A DNA stretch of 64,000 nt from Manihot esculenta (GCF_001659605.2 NC_035161.2:7827556-7891555), one strand, 5' to 3'. Numbered from the stretch's first letter, positions 1 through 11,832 are shown. The notes: generated from the letters alone by a model not told the origin. Translations and numbers: made by a program.

Positions 1-169
1 GAGCTTCTGCACATCCCTCACACAGGTTGGCTTTGGCATCTTCAATATGGGTTCCACCTTCTCTGGGTTTGGCTCAATGCCCTTCCCGCTAACCATGTAG
101 CCTAGGAACTTTCCCCCTCTGATAAAGAAAGCACACTTCACCGAGTTCAGCCTCATTCTATACTGTTTT
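1..169 (-). pseudogene. Reverse transcriptase fragment (thumb-proximal part) of the Tat-like element
   Basis: Minus-strand reading gives QYRMRLNSVKCAFF followed by GGKFLGYMVSGKGIEPNPEK, the stretch that follows the YVDD palm motif in plant Ty3/gypsy RT. It continues directly from the RT piece at 18699-19142 once the inserted block 170-18698 and one copy of the 5-bp duplication GTTTT are set aside. The frame is open in this piece, but the other piece carries a 1-base loss just before the junction (after HLA, near 18723), so the gene was already dead or died after insertion. It is cut by the left edge of the window. Confidence 0.8.
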
Positions 170-2409
170 TGTAACAACCCAAAAATCGGACCGCTACTGG
201 CGCTAGGATCCAGATCGACATAAGGTCGCCGGGACCCGTAGCAAGCCTAACATACATCCTGTACAACTGGTGTAATCCCATACATTATCAAACATTTCAT
301 AAAAACTTTAACACATTTCCTATACCAAGCTTGACCTGAGCACATTCATATGTGATAAACATATAACTCACACAAGAGCTCTCATCAAATGCCCTAGTGT
401 GGTCAACATTACATATGTCAAGCCTGGTTCATCATATGACAACATTAAAAAACATTACATACTGATCATGTACAAAAAGGATTAACCATACATTAGGGCC
501 AAGCACAGAACTAATCCTCAAGTCATTACATTATATCATTCTTACAACATTACTCTACCTTACATTATATTACACTAATTTACATCACATGTCCACTACT
601 ATTCTATTACATAAACACAACCTTTACCCTTGACGTCTTCCTGGACTACCTTTAACCTGCAAACCTGGGGGTTAGGGGAGAGGGGTGAGCTAAAAAGCCC
701 AGTGAGCAGAATAGTAAAACATTATATTTAAAACATGTGTATTCATGAAATGCATCACATCACAAACAAATCACATCAAGGATGGACTTGTCACCAATAG
801 CCCTCTACATAATCCAACAGTGCCAGGACGTAGAATGGGTCTCTGGTCTTTCCCTTAAACATAACATATCATAACATTCCAAGGTGTTAGGACGTAGAAT
901 GGGTCTCTGGTCTTTCCCTTAAACACAACATATCATATCATCTCATATCATATCGAGGGCTATGGGTCATCTAATATCCATCCACATCAACATCATATTA
1001 TGCAATGCAACATATTCGTGAATTCTAATGAAAACAACCTATTATATAACATGGCATTCGTGATGTATGATCATGCTAAAAATTTCATTAATTTAAAAAC
1101 ATAGCTCAGTTCTACTCACCTCTAGCAGACGCTGGACTGACTCTGCAACGCTGCTCGCCGCCTCGGTTCCTCGAGTCCGATCCTACACAGGTGGACTCAA
1201 ATGAGGGACCAACACACTCTAACAAGACTCCAAACAACTCCCCAAAAGCCTCCCAAAATATTACCAAAACATGCATAAGAAACACCCAAGAAAGGGCTGG
1301 ACAGGGCATTTTCGGCGGCACCTTCGGCGGCCGAAAGTCCCTTCCAGACTCGAAAGCCATGCACATTCAGGGGCAGGTTCGGTGACCGAAGGTTCTCCCA
1401 AATTCGAAAGTCAGCCACTTTCGGGAGCATGTTCGGCGGCCGAAACCCCACAACAAATCCAAAAGTCTTGGCCTTCGAGGGCATGTTAGGCGGCCAAAGG
1501 CTGCCTCCCATGCAGGTTCGGCGGCCGAACATGGCTTTGGCGGCCGAACCTAGTTCCCTCCGAACGGCAGGTCCGAATCTGTCACAAGCAAAACCAACCC
1601 CAAAACTCACCAATCCTCACACCCAACAACTAAAAATATGCATACTCACTCCCACATGCATAAGGGGCCTGAAAACTAGCCTAAACCCCCCAACAAGCAT
1701 CACATAAACATACATTAAGCATAAAACCATCATAAACCCTAACATTTGACGATAAATCCAACACATGCATCAAAACCCCATAACCCTTCATAAAACTTAT
1801 TTAAAACGAAGAAAAGGGTGAGGATCTACACTTACCTCTTGAAGATCGAGGGTTGGTGCGATCTGAACTTGGAGATGTGGACAAGAAGAGCTCCGGGGGT
1901 CTCCAAGCTCCAAAACTTCGATTTGAGCTTTAAAACTTCCAAAACAAAGATAAAACTCATGAAAACTTGAGGGATTTAAAGGGAAACTCAAAAATCAACC
2001 AAGGGAGGGCAAGAACTCACCTTAGCCCGAGAATGGAGAGAAAACTCGCCCATTTTCGGTTTGTGGGCCTTTTATAGGTGGCTGACCAGAACACCTTCGG
2101 AGGCCTAAAGCACTCCCAAAACACCCCCATGTTCGGATTTTATAGGTGGCTGACCAGAACACCTTCGGAGGCCTAAAGCACTCCCAAAATACCCCCATGT
2201 TCGGCGGCCGAACCTGGGTTCCTTCTCCATGGTCTTTTCTTTTCAAAACTCAATTTCTTTTTCATTAAAACCATAAAATCATGTGAAAACATTTTAGAAA
2301 ACATATTTTACCCCTCTAGAAGACTCCGGTATCTGAGAAATTCCAGATTCCAATGGGGATTCCGCCAGAAAGTAGGGATTCCGATGCCAGGATCTAGCCG
2401 GATATTACA
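170..2409 (-). repeat. LTR A (outer 3' LTR of the tandem Tekay-type block)
   Basis: 2240 bp, bounded by TG...CA on the minus strand and by GTTTT on the outside. It holds many copies of the palindromic core TTCGGCGGCCGAA (about 1300-1550), a 64-bp tandem repeat near 825-950, and a minus-strand TATAAAA box (2070-2076). A 68-bp segment carrying that TATA box is duplicated in tandem (second TATA at 2138-2144), which largely explains why this LTR is longer than B and C (2177 bp each). Open frames here rich in Pro, Ala, Arg and Gly are by-products of the palindrome array and not genes. Confidence 0.92.
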
Positions 2410-2422
2410 TTCTTCCCCCCTT
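2410..2422 (-). other. Polypurine tract of Tekay-type copy 1
   Basis: Minus strand AAGGGGGGAAGAA lies directly against the start of LTR A. This is the usual site of plus-strand DNA priming. The same tract, one base different, precedes LTR B at 14010-14022. Confidence 0.75.
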
Positions 2423-2531
2423 AAGAACATTCGTCCCCAAATGTTCAACCAATAGGCATGCTCAAAACATAGCATCAAGCAACACATAAACAAGCAAGCA
2501 AACAAGCAAGCAAAACCTAAAAACCTCTCTC

Positions 2532-3036
2532 CTAAAAGAGATACGGGTACTGCTGGAGTGTGGACTCCCGGGTCTCCCAGGTGCACTCTTTCATATTGTG
2601 GTGATTCCAAAGGACCTTCACCATCGGGATTTCCTTGTTCCTTATCTTTCTGACATGTGTGTCTATGATCCGCATTGGCTGTTCAACATAGGTGAGATCC
2701 CCTAAGATCTCCACCTCTGGTTCTTTAAGAACCTTACTTGGATCTGACACGAATTTCCACAACATGGAAACATGGAAATCTGGATGGATTTTCTCCATTG
2801 AAGTAGGTAAATCTAACTTGTAGGATACATCCCCTAATCCTTTGCAGGACTTCAAAGGGTCCGATGTATCTTGGAGCCAGTTTACCCTTCTTCCCACAAC
2901 GAATCACCCCTTTCATAGGAGACACCTTAAGCAATACCCTAACCTCCTCCTGAAGCTCAACATGCTTCCGCCGCGCCACTCTGATTCTTTCTCTGACCTT
3001 CAAAAGACAGTACCTGGATCTCAGATCTATCTTGGG
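2532..3036 (-). pseudogene. Integrase C-terminus with chromodomain-like tail, Tekay-type copy 1
   Basis: Two overlapping minus-strand frames (3003-2734 and 2897-2532) together resemble the end of a chromovirus integrase: a segment with VSPMKGVIRCGKKGKLAPRY, then IHPDFHVSMLWKFVSDPS, then a chromodomain-like part with YVEQPMRIIDTHVRKIRNKE and WETRESTLQQYPYLF at the end. A frameshift separates the two halves. Upstream it is joined straight to RT sequence (KVRERI follows the RT motif DLRSGY in copy 2), so the RT palm, RNase H and integrase core are missing. The RT side now lies beyond the insertion at 3042-9956. Confidence 0.82.
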
Positions 3037-3041
3037 AAAAC

Positions 3042-4472
3042 TGTAATACCCGGCGAGACACCGGCATCGGAATTCTTACTTTCCGGCGGGTTTCCGTTGG
3101 AATCTGGAATTCGAGGATGTCGGAGGTTCTTTGAAGGGTAAGAGAAAGGGTTTCAAAATTTTTTTACGTGTTTTATGGTTTTGAATGCAAAGGATTTGGG
3201 GTTTGAAAGGGAAAAGACCAAGGGGACAAATTGCAGGTTCGGCCGCCGAAGGATAAGTTTGGCTGCCGAACATTGCATGGTTTTGCCCGTCGAAGGTGAC
3301 GTTCGGCTGCCGAACATTGTATGGTTTTGCATGCAGCTTAGACCACCGAAGGAGAGGCGGTTGGGCCACCTATAAAAGCCCCGTTGACCAGAAATGGAGT
3401 GTGTTTCACTCTCTTTTCGTGCAAGGGTCAGTTCATGCTCTCCTTGGGTTGTTTTCATGATGGTTCTTCAAATCTTTCAAGGTTTTCATGAGTTTTCTCC
3501 TTGTTTTGAAGAGTTGTGAGCTTTGAGCAAGATTGTGAAGCTTGGAGACTTGTGGAGCTTGGATCTCCATATCTTCACGTTTGGGGTCACACCAACTCTT
3601 GTTCTTCAAGAGGTAAGTGTAGATCCGTCGGTTTTATGCATTTTTAAGTGAGTTTTATGGAGGTTGATAGGTAGAGATGCATGTTTAGGGTAAAGTGAGT
3701 TTTTGGTTGATTTGTGGTCAAAGCATGCTTATGTGTTTAGATGTGTTGTTTGTTGGGGTTGTAAGTTAGTTTTGGACCCCTTTGTGCCTATACTTGAGTT
3801 GGGTGTTTGGGAGGTTTGGGTGGCTTATTTGTGCATGAAGCTGAGTTCTGGATGAACTCAGGTTCGGCCGCCGAAGTAAGGTTCGGCTGTCGAACCCCTT
3901 AGGATGGTTGTTTTGGCCGCCTAACCTTGCCCCCGAAAGATGAGACTTTCGTCTCTGGAGGGAAGGTTCGGCCGCCGAACATGCGGCCGAAGGTTGGTGA
4001 CTTTCGGCTCTGGAAGGTCTTTCAGCCCTCGAACCTTGCCTCCAAAAGTTTAGACTTTCGGATCTGGAAGGGACTTTCGGCCGCCGAAAGTGCCGCCGAA
4101 GGTGCCCTGTCCAGCTTTTTTTTGCTTGTTTTCCAGGCATGACGGAGGATGTGTTAGGGGGTTTTGGGGAGTGGTTTATGAGTTGTTTAGAATATGTTTG
4201 GCACCTCATTCGAGTCCACCTATGTAGGTTCGGACCCGAGGGACCGAGGAGGCCGTCAGTGTTAGCTGTTGCAGAGTCAGTCCAGCGTCTGCCAGAGGTG
4301 AGTGGAACTAAACTTAATGTTTTAAATTGAGAAGTTAAATGCTTTTAGCATGTTTCATGCACCATGAGTACCATGAGAATGCAATAGGGTGATTGCATTA
4401 GTAGACACGAATATGATGCATTGCATTATTTCTTGTTGATGGGGATGGACCAAGGCGATCTCAATAGCCCAC
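3042..4472 (+). repeat. Truncated 5' LTR of the plus-strand Tekay-type element
   Basis: 1431 bp matching the first two thirds of the 3' LTR at 7829-9956, ending after the shared string AATAGCCCAC; beyond that the 3' LTR continues with different sequence while this copy jumps into the internal region. It contains a TATAAAA box at 3371-3377 and many TTCGGCCGCCGAA palindromes. Against the 3' LTR it differs in palindrome number: it has one extra unit near 3860-3900 and lacks an insert of about 60 bp present near 8875-8930. Confidence 0.88.
3371..3377 (+). promoter_or_regulatory. LTR TATA box
   Basis: TATAAAA inside GCCACCTATAAAAGCCCC. The same box occurs at 8158-8164 in the 3' LTR, at 5336-5342 in the solo LTR and, on the minus strand, at 2070-2076, about 13737-13743 and 38323-38329. 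In LTR C (near 18429) it reads TTTGATA on the plus strand and is damaged. Promoter use is inferred from position only. Confidence 0.6.
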
Positions 4473-4979
4473 TACCTGAGTCTGCAGAGACAAGGTAGGA
4501 GAGTTCAGAGGTTAGGATGGATCCGAGGTAGTCCTTGGAGGGGACTGAGTAGGGATGCCTAGAGGTTTGATGTCAGCCCTACAGGCTCGTAGAGTGCTCA
4601 GGAAAGGTTGTTAGAGGGTTTCTAGCTCTTGCTGAAAGTTCAGTAGTCAGGTCAGGGAACCAGCCTCAGTGTTTGTTGGGTGTGAGAGAGTTCGTAGAAG
4701 TGTTCCCAGGCGAGCTGTCAGGTTTACCACCTGCTAGAGAGTTAGAGTGTGGAAAAGGAGTGGTGTCTGGACCCAGAACCATTTCTATTCTTCCCTACAG
4801 GATGGCACCTGTAGAGTTGAGGTAGGAGTGAGAGCAATTGTGGGGCTTGGTAGACAAGGGTTGTATCCGACTTAGTACCTCACCCTAGATTGTTCCAGTG
4901 TTGTTGCGGGAAAAGCAGGATAAATCCTTGAGACCCTGTGTCGACTGTAAGCGGTTGAACAAGGTCATTACCAAGGGCA
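4473..4979 (+). pseudogene. Protease-to-RT remnant of the plus-strand Tekay-type element
   Basis: The sequence corresponds, in opposite orientation, to 10247-10510 of copy 1: it runs from the region after the protease to the start of RT, ending with GCGGTTGAACAAGGTCATTACC, the codons of the RT motif RLNKVITK. It is full of stops and small gaps and encodes nothing. It is cut at 4979 by the solo LTR; the RT resumes at 7163. Confidence 0.78.
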
Positions 4980-7162
4980 TGTAATACCCGGCTAGACTCC
5001 GGTATCGGAATTCCTACCGTCCGGTGGAATCTCGGATGTTGGAAGCCTCTAGTAGGGTAGAAACATGTTTTCATAAAATGTTTTAATGTTTTCCATGGTT
5101 TTAAGTAAAAAGGAAATGAGTTTTTGAATTAAAACAACCTTGGAGGAAAACACAGGTTCGGCCGCCGAAACTCAAAGTTCGGCCGCCGAACATGCAGGCA
5201 TTCGGGTGTGCCTTAGGCCCCCGAAGGCATAAGTGAGGAAAGTCCAGGTTCGGCTGCCAAACCTCAAGTTCGGCCGCCGAACATGGCATGCATGCGGAGG
5301 CACGTTCGGCCCCCGAACGTGGCTTGGCCAGCCACTATAAAAGGGTCCCTTAGCCGAAAACGGGCGAGCTTTTCTCCCCATTGTCGGCCAAGGTGAGCTC
5401 TCCGCCGTTCCTCACCAATCTTTGAGCTTTTCCTTCAAATCTCCCACGATTTTCACAAGTTTTCATCTTGTTTTGAAGATTTTCAAGTTTTAAGCAAGTT
5501 TTGGAGCTTTGAGGTTCAAGAACTCAAATCTCTCCCATCTCCGAGTGTAGGTCGTCTCTCTCTCGATCTTCAAGAGGTAAGAGCCGATCTTAAGCTCATT
5601 ACATGTTTTAAGTAAGTTTTGTGTAAGATCTATGAGGTAGAATGCATGTTTAGCTTATGGTTAGGTTTATGAGCTTATGTTGTGTTTTTTAGAAATGTGT
5701 TGTTGTTGTGTGTTGTAGTTGGGGTTTAAGTTAGTTTGAAGCCCCTAGGAGTCAATGTATGTATGTTTGCATGATTTGAATGAGTTATATGCATGTTGGA
5801 ATGGGAAGGAGAGGTTTTTGTGCAAAGGGAACCAAGTTTCTGCCCTTTGGCAGAAACCAGGTTCGGCAGCCGAAGGACTTTCGGCCGCCGAACCTGCCAG
5901 GGAGGCAGGCCTTTCGGCTGCCGAAGTTGCCCCCGAAAAGAGACTTTCGTCTCTGTCTGGGACTTTCGGCCGCCGAAGGTGCCGCCGAACCTGCCCTGTT
6001 TAGCCTTCCTTTGCATGTTTTGCATGATTGTTTTAAGTTGTTTTAAGGGGCTTTTGGGGGATGTTTTCAGAGTCATGTTATAGTATATTGGTCCCTCATT
6101 TGAGTCCACCTGTGTAGGTTCGGACCCGAGGAACCGAGGACCTCAGCAGTTAGTCAGCTGCTTCTGTCAGTGTCAGAGCTAGCCAGAGGTGAGTAGAATA
6201 ACTCTTTATGTTCAAGTAAATAAATCAGTTTTGAGCATGTTCATGCATCACGGATGCCATGTGATATTTTAGGTTGTTTGCATTAGAAATCACGAATATG
6301 TTGCATTTCATACTATGTTGTTGATGCGGATGAATGTTGAATGATCCATTAGCCCTCATATGTTATGACATGATGATATGATATGGAAGTCCAGGTGTGG
6401 CCTGCACTACGCCCCTGGCACTATGTAAGAGAAAGACCGGACGTGGCCTGCACTACGCCCCCGGCACCATGGATTTTGTATGTTATGTTATGTATAAGAG
6501 AAAGACCAGGTGTGGCCTGCACTACGCCCCTGGCATGATTGGAATATGTAGAGGGCTAAATGGTGACAAGTTCATCCTTGATATGATTAGCTGTGATGTG
6601 ATGCATTTCATGTTATCATATGTTTAAATGTTTTATTATTCTGCTCACTGGGCTCTTGTAGCTCACCCCTTTCCCCTTAACCCCAGGTATGCAGGTACAG
6701 GGTAGACCATGAGGTCCGCAAGAGTATTGAAGTCGTTTGTATGTAATAGCTAGATTGTGGACATGATGAAATTGTAAAATTATGAATAGTCATGTAATGT
6801 AATGATATTGAGGATTAGAGATTGTGCTTGACCCTATGTGTATGGTATCCCTTTTAATACATGATCTTAGAGGTTTTGTAATGCTTATGTAAACCATCTC
6901 AACGCATGTTATGCCACCCATTGGGGGAATTGATGAGGTCCCACAGAGGGGCCAATGTTTATGTTTATGTACAGTACATGTGCAGGTTGAGTTGGTGTAT
7001 GAGAATGAATGAAAGAAAAGTTTTAATTTTTATGTATGTTGATGATCATGTATGGGATTAATCAGGTTCACAGGATGCATGTTAGGCTTGCTACGGGTCC
7101 CGGCGGCCTTAAGTCGACCCGGATCCTAGCGCCGATAGCGGTCTGATTTTCGAGTCGTTACA
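4980..7162 (+). mobile_element. Solo LTR, Tekay-type family
   Basis: 2183 bp starting TGTAATACCCGGC and ending GTCGTTACA, flanked by a perfect 5-bp duplication GGGCA (4975-4979 and 7163-7167) with no internal region. This is the mark of recombination between the two LTRs of a once complete element. It has a TATAAAA box at 5336-5342, at least ten TTCGGC(C/T)GCCGAA-type palindromes (5155-5300 and 5860-5995), and three diverged copies of a GTGGCCTGCACTACGCCCC repeat at about 6395-6540. It is the youngest visible insertion in this branch of the nest. Confidence 0.92.
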
Positions 7163-7828
7163 GGGCAGGTATGCCCATGTAGGATTGCTGATCTATTGGA
7201 ACAGCTCGTAGGAGCTAGTTGTTTTCCAAGATAGATCTGAGATTCGGGTACTACCTGTTGAGAGGTAGAGAAGAAGCCAGTTTGGTAAAGATGAAGAGAG
7301 AAGGGCAAGGAGCAGTGGATTTCAGGCGTAGGTTGGGGTTTGGCTTGTGGCGTCTTCTTTCTTAGGAAAAGTGGTGATCCGTTGTGAGTCAAAGGGTAAA
7401 GTGCCTCCAAGGTACATCGACCCCTTTGAAGTCCTGTAAAGGATTGGGGATGTATCTAAGCTAGATTTACCTACTCCGAGGAAGAAAGTCCATCTGGTTT
7501 TCCATGTTCCTGTGTTGTGGCAGGTAGTGTCAGATCCAAGTTGTGTTCCTAAGGAACTAGAGGTGGAGATCTGAGGGGATCTCACCTATGGTAAGCAGCC
7601 AGTATGGATCTTGGACACTCAGGTCAGGGAGATAAGGAACAAGGAATCCTGGTGGTGATAGTGCTTTAGAATCACCACAGATTGGAGGTGTGCCTAGAGG
7701 AATCCCGAAAGTGTTCCTCCAGCGGTACCTGCGTCTCTCTTTGGCAAGAGGTTTTAGGCTTCGCTTGCTTGCTTACATATTTGTTGTTTGAACATTCGGG
7801 GACGAATGTTTTTGTAAGGGGGGTAGAT
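7163..7828 (+). pseudogene. RT fused to integrase C-terminus, plus-strand Tekay-type element
   Basis: After the TSD the RT continues (CCAAGATAGATCTGAGATTC, the codons of KIDLR) and within about 60 bases passes into sequence matching the integrase C-terminus (AAGGGTAAAGTGCCTCCAAG, then the chromodomain-like part). The switch point is the same as in copies 1 and 2. Several stops and frameshifts are present, so it is non-coding. A polypurine tract AAGGGGGGTAGAT at 7816-7828 abuts the 3' LTR. Confidence 0.78.
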
Positions 7829-9956
7829 TGTAATACCCGGCGAGACGCCAGCATCGGAATTCTTACTTTCCGGCAGGTTTCCGTTGGAATCTGGAATTCG
7901 AGGATGTCGGAGGTTCTTTGAAGGGTAAGAGAAAGGGTTTCAAAATGTTTTTACGTGTTTTATGGTTTTGAATGCAAAGGAATTGGGGTTTGAAAGGGAA
8001 AAGACCAAGGGGACAAATTGCAGGTTCGGCCGCCGAAGGATAAGTTCGGCTGCCGAACATTGCATGGTTTCGACCGCCGAAGGTGACGTTCGGCTGCCGA
8101 ACGTTGCATGGTTTTGCATGCAGCTTAGGCCGCCGAAGGAGAGGCGGTTGGGCCACCTATAAAAGCCCCGTTGACCGGAAATGGAGTGTGTTTCACTCTC
8201 TTTTCGTGCAAGGGTCAGTTCATGCTCTCCTTGGGTTGTTTTCATGATGTTTCTTCAAATCTTTCAAGGTTTTCATGAGTTTTCTCCTTGTTTTGAAGAG
8301 TTGTGAGCTTTGAGCAAGATTGTGAAGCTTGGAGACTTGTGGAGCTTGGATCTCCATATCTTCACGTTTGGGGTCACACCAACTCTTGTTCTTCAAAAGG
8401 TAAGTGTAGATCCGTCGGTTTTATGCAGTTTTAAGTGAGTTTTATGGAGGTTGATGGGTAGAGATGCATGTTTAGGGTAAAGTGAGTTTTTGGTTGATTT
8501 GTGGTCAAAGCATGCTTATGTGTTTAGATGTGTTGTTTGTTGGGGTTGTAAGTTAGTTTTGGACCCCTTTGTGCCTATACTTGAGTTGGGTGTTTGGGAG
8601 GTTTGGGTGGCTTGTTTGTGCATGAAGCTGAGTTCTGGATGAACTCAGGTTCGGCCGCCGAACCCCTTAGGATGGCTGTTTTGGTCGCCTAACCTTGCCC
8701 CCAAAAGATGAGACTTTCGTCTCTGGAGGGAAGGTTCAGCCGCCGAACATGCCGCCGAAGGTTGGTGACTTTTGGCTCTGGAAGGTCTTTCAACCCCCGA
8801 ACCTTGCCCCCGAAAGTTTAGACTTTCAGATCTGGAAGGGACTTTCGGCCGCTGAAGGTGCCGCCGAAAGTGCCTGAGTTTAGTCTCTGGAGAGGGGGTT
8901 TGGCCGCCGAAAGTGCCGCCGAAGGTGCCCTATCCAGCTTTTCTTTGCTTGTTTTCCAGGCATGACTGAGGATGTGTTAGGGGGTTTTGGGGAGTGGTTT
9001 ATGAGTTGTTTAGAATATGTTTGGCACCTCATTCGAGTCCACTTGTATAGGTTCGGACCAGAGGGACCGAGGAGGCCGTCAGTGTTAGCTGTTGCAGAGT
9101 CAGTCCAGCGTCTGCCAGAGGTGAGTGGAACTAAACTTAATGTTTTAAATTGAGAAGTTAAATGCTTTTAGCATGTTTCATGCACCATGAGTACCATGAG
9201 AATGCAATAGGGTGATTGCATTAGTAGACACGAATATCATGCATTGCATTATTTCTTGTTGATGGGGATGGACCAAGGCGATCTCAATAGCCCACGATCT
9301 GTTAAGCAAGGAAAGACCTGTGTGAGCTCCTGGGAGGGGCCGGGCGCTGACAGAGGGAGTTTTGAGGTCATGTCCAATCCGAGATGTGAAATGTTTGTGC
9401 TGTGACGCATTTCATGAAAGCATGTGATTAATGAACTGTTTTCATTGTTTCTACTCACTGGGCTTTTTAGCTCATCCCTCTCCCCTAACCCTAGTTTTGC
9501 AGGGCCAGAGATAGCTATGGGGAGTTAGAGTCTGCAGAGTGCTGAGTTTAAGTTGGTTATGTAATAGAGTAGTGGACATGATGTAAATTAAAGGATTAGT
9601 CTTTGATGTAATGTCAGTTAATGGATAGAGTTGTGCTTTGCCCTAGTGTATGGTTAATCCCGTGTTATGCATGATCTTTATTGCCTGTTTTATGTTTCTT
9701 GATGAGAAATGTGTGGAACCAAGGTTGACTTGTGATATGCTGACCCTAGGAGAGTGGGTTCTATGTTTTCAGACATAGTGCATGCAGGTCAAGTTTGGTA
9801 AGTGAAAGAAAGTTTATCAGTTTTTATATTTATGTTTGATCATGTATGGGATTTATCCGGTACACAGAGTTCAGGTTAGGCTTGCTACGGGTTCCGGCGG
9901 CCTTAAGCCGACCTGGATCCTAGCGACGGTGGCGGTCCGATTTTCGGGTCGTTACA
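7829..9956 (+). repeat. 3' LTR of the plus-strand Tekay-type element
   Basis: 2128 bp, TG...CA, followed by the TSD AAAAC. It carries a TATAAAA box (8158-8164), a dense palindrome array (8645-8935), and the family-wide block ACTGGGCTTTTTAGCTCATC (near 9457) seen in every LTR of this family. The part beyond the match with the truncated 5' LTR (9295-9956) has no counterpart in this element's own 5' end, so the LTRs could only be compared over about 1.4 kb. Confidence 0.9.
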
Positions 9957-10247
9957 AAAACAACCGGCTCCTGTTAGCTGGTCAAATAGATCGTCGACCC
10001 TAGGTAGGGGATACTTGTTCTTGGTAGTGACCTTGTTCAACTGCCTGTAGTCAATACAAAGTCTCAAGCATCCATCCTTCTTCTTTACAAACCGCACTGG
10101 AGCACCCCAAAGTGAGGTACTAGGTCGGATGAAACCCTTAACTACCAACTCTTGCAATTGCTCCTCCAACTCCTTTAACTCTGCAGGTGCCATCCTGTAG
10201 GGAGGGACAGAGATGAGTCTGGTTCTAGGCACCACTTCTATTTCCAA
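9957..10247 (-). pseudogene. Reverse transcriptase N-terminal part, Tekay-type copy 1
   Basis: Minus-strand frame with [20 protein letters not shown], then [20 protein letters not shown] and [13 protein letters not shown], the standard fingers and start of palm of Ty3/gypsy RT. It breaks off at GAGC where the plus-strand element is inserted; the continuation is at 3041 and below. The catalytic YVDD box is absent from this family because of the internal deletion. Upstream (10248-10988) the reading frame is interrupted by stops. Confidence 0.82.
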
Positions 10248-10549
10248 ACTCTATCTCCCTTGCAGATGGTAAACCTTGCAGCTCGTCTGGGAAGACATCT
10301 AAGGGCTCTCTGACTACTGACACTGAGGCTGGTTCCCTGACCTGACCGCTAAGCTCTCTAACGAGAGCTAGAAACCCCCCTGACAACCTTTCCTAAGCAA
10401 CCTACGAGCCTGAAAGGCTGACATCAAACCTCTAGGCATCCCTACTCTGTCCCCTCATAAGACTACCTCTGACCCATCCTGACCTCTGAACCTGACTACC
10501 TTGTCTCTGCAGACCAAGATAGCACCACGAGTAGAAAACCAATCCATCC

Positions 10550-11639
10550 CTAGAATGACATCAAAATAGTCAGATCTAGGACCACAAGGTCGGCTGGAAG
10601 GCATCTACTCTCAACTGACACTGAACTAAACCGGCAGACCGACTCTGCCACAGATGGATCACACTTGGGTCTACTGACCCATAGAGGACACTCTAGCCTA
10701 GAAGCTATCAACCCAACCCCTCTACGGCTCTCGGAGCAACTAAAGAAAGAGTAACACCAGGGTTCACAAAGCATACACATCAGAACATTCAAAAGTGAGC
10801 GTACTTGACACCACCGTGTTCGATGTGTTTGCCTCCTACTGAGCCAGGGTGAAGATCCGAGCTGGAGCTGACAAACCTTCTCCACGGGAACCTGCGGAAG
10901 AAGAGGCTGACCATCTCCCTCTGCCTCGACCACTGACCTGCAATATGGCTGGAGCTGTTGGCTGAGCCACACTACCTGGAGCCGTCCGCTAGGACTGTGC
11001 CAACCAGGGTGCAGTGGGACACTCACGTACCATGTGCCCTTCCTGTTCGCATCTATAACATAGAGTAGTTCCATACCGACAAACCCCCTTATGCGGCTTT
11101 CCGCTTACAGAACAATTTGAACCTGAGCTTGAGCCACCACCTAAACCTAGACTAGACTTCAACCGCTTACAGAACTTATTCTTCTTTGACTTTCTAGTGG
11201 TTCTGGCCCACTTTACCCTTCTTGTGGTGGCTGTACTCAGAAAGGAGGGATCAATTCCTCCTGAACCTGAGATTCTGGAACCCGAAGTCTGAGCGCCTTC
11301 TTGCGACTCTCCCGTACCCTCTTCAAACATATCTACACCCAGACTTCCATCTCTTCTCAGAACATCCATCTCTACTTCCCTCAGATCAACTGACATCCTT
11401 CTTGGATTCATTCCTCCTCTGCTTACATCAAAAGACCTCTCAGGGTCCCTTGATGTTTCCCACCTGCAGACTCTACACGACTGCGCTCTTGGCAGAGCAG
11501 GGCAAAAGGTGTCCATACCTTCCCTCTCAGACGGAACTCTAGTCGATTCCACAGATCGACGAGTACCACGCATCCTGACTTCTGAAAAACAACACATACA
11601 TACAAACATCAGCATCATACGGTTCATGTGGAAACACAT
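10550..11639 (-). pseudogene. Gag C-terminal part and protease remnant, Tekay-type copy 1
   Basis: The gag frame (11639-10989) is basic and Ser/Gly-rich near its end and carries a CCHC zinc knuckle, CYRCEQEGHMVREC (C-x2-C-x4-H-x4-C), then stops after WLAQS. Sequence continues in another frame into the protease region; the place where the retropepsin Asp-Pro-Gly would be expected reads as NPG with stops around it. The gag capsid domain normally found upstream of the knuckle is much shortened. A first Met cannot be chosen with confidence. Confidence 0.72.
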
Positions 11640-11815
11640 AAACCCACATCATACATAGCATATCATTAATGCACATGCATAACATCATGGCATTACACAT
11701 CATCATCAAGACAGGACTCTACATCCTATCCTAGTGGACATGATTTTACCTATTGTGCTTGCCCTTCTATAACCTCTATGAGCCCGACAACACAAGGTCC
11801 GACCATATGAACCTA

Positions 11816-11829
11816 GGGCTCTGATACCA
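11816..11829 (-). other. Primer binding site, initiator tRNA-Met type, copy 1
   Basis: Minus strand TGGTATCAGAGCCC lies 3 bases from the inner end of LTR B. TGGTATCAGAGC is complementary to the 3' end of plant initiator tRNA-Met, the primer used by Tekay/Del elements. In copy 2 the same site (16505-16518) has one change, TGGTATCAAAGCCC. Confidence 0.85.
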
Positions 11830-11832
11830 CTC

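Larger units (their letters stand above)
3042..9956 (+). mobile_element. Degraded plus-strand Tekay-type element inserted in copy 1
   Basis: It starts TGTAATACCC and ends GTTACA, with a perfect TSD AAAAC at 3037-3041 and 9957-9961; removing it restores the sequence found uninterrupted in copy 2 near 14640. Layout: truncated 5' LTR (3042-4472), internal remnant (4473-4979), inserted solo LTR (4980-7162), internal remnant (7163-7828), full 3' LTR (7829-9956). A deletion has fused the middle of the 5' LTR to the protease/RT region, removing PBS and gag. The remaining internal part has the same RT-to-integrase deletion as copies 1 and 2. Confidence 0.9.

Noticed and set aside
1112..1707. Several overlapping Pro/Ala/Arg/Gly-rich ORFs in the LTRs (also at 12814-13348, 17560-18092, 5726-6109, 37354-37881)
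   Set aside because: They arise from the TTCGGCGGCCGAA array, which is open in most frames on both strands; there is no conserved domain and they lie inside LTRs.
6388..6560. Three-fold GTGGCCTGCACTACGCCCC repeat considered as a coding repeat
   Set aside because: It is a diverged tandem repeat inside the solo LTR and its frames are not shared with related LTRs.
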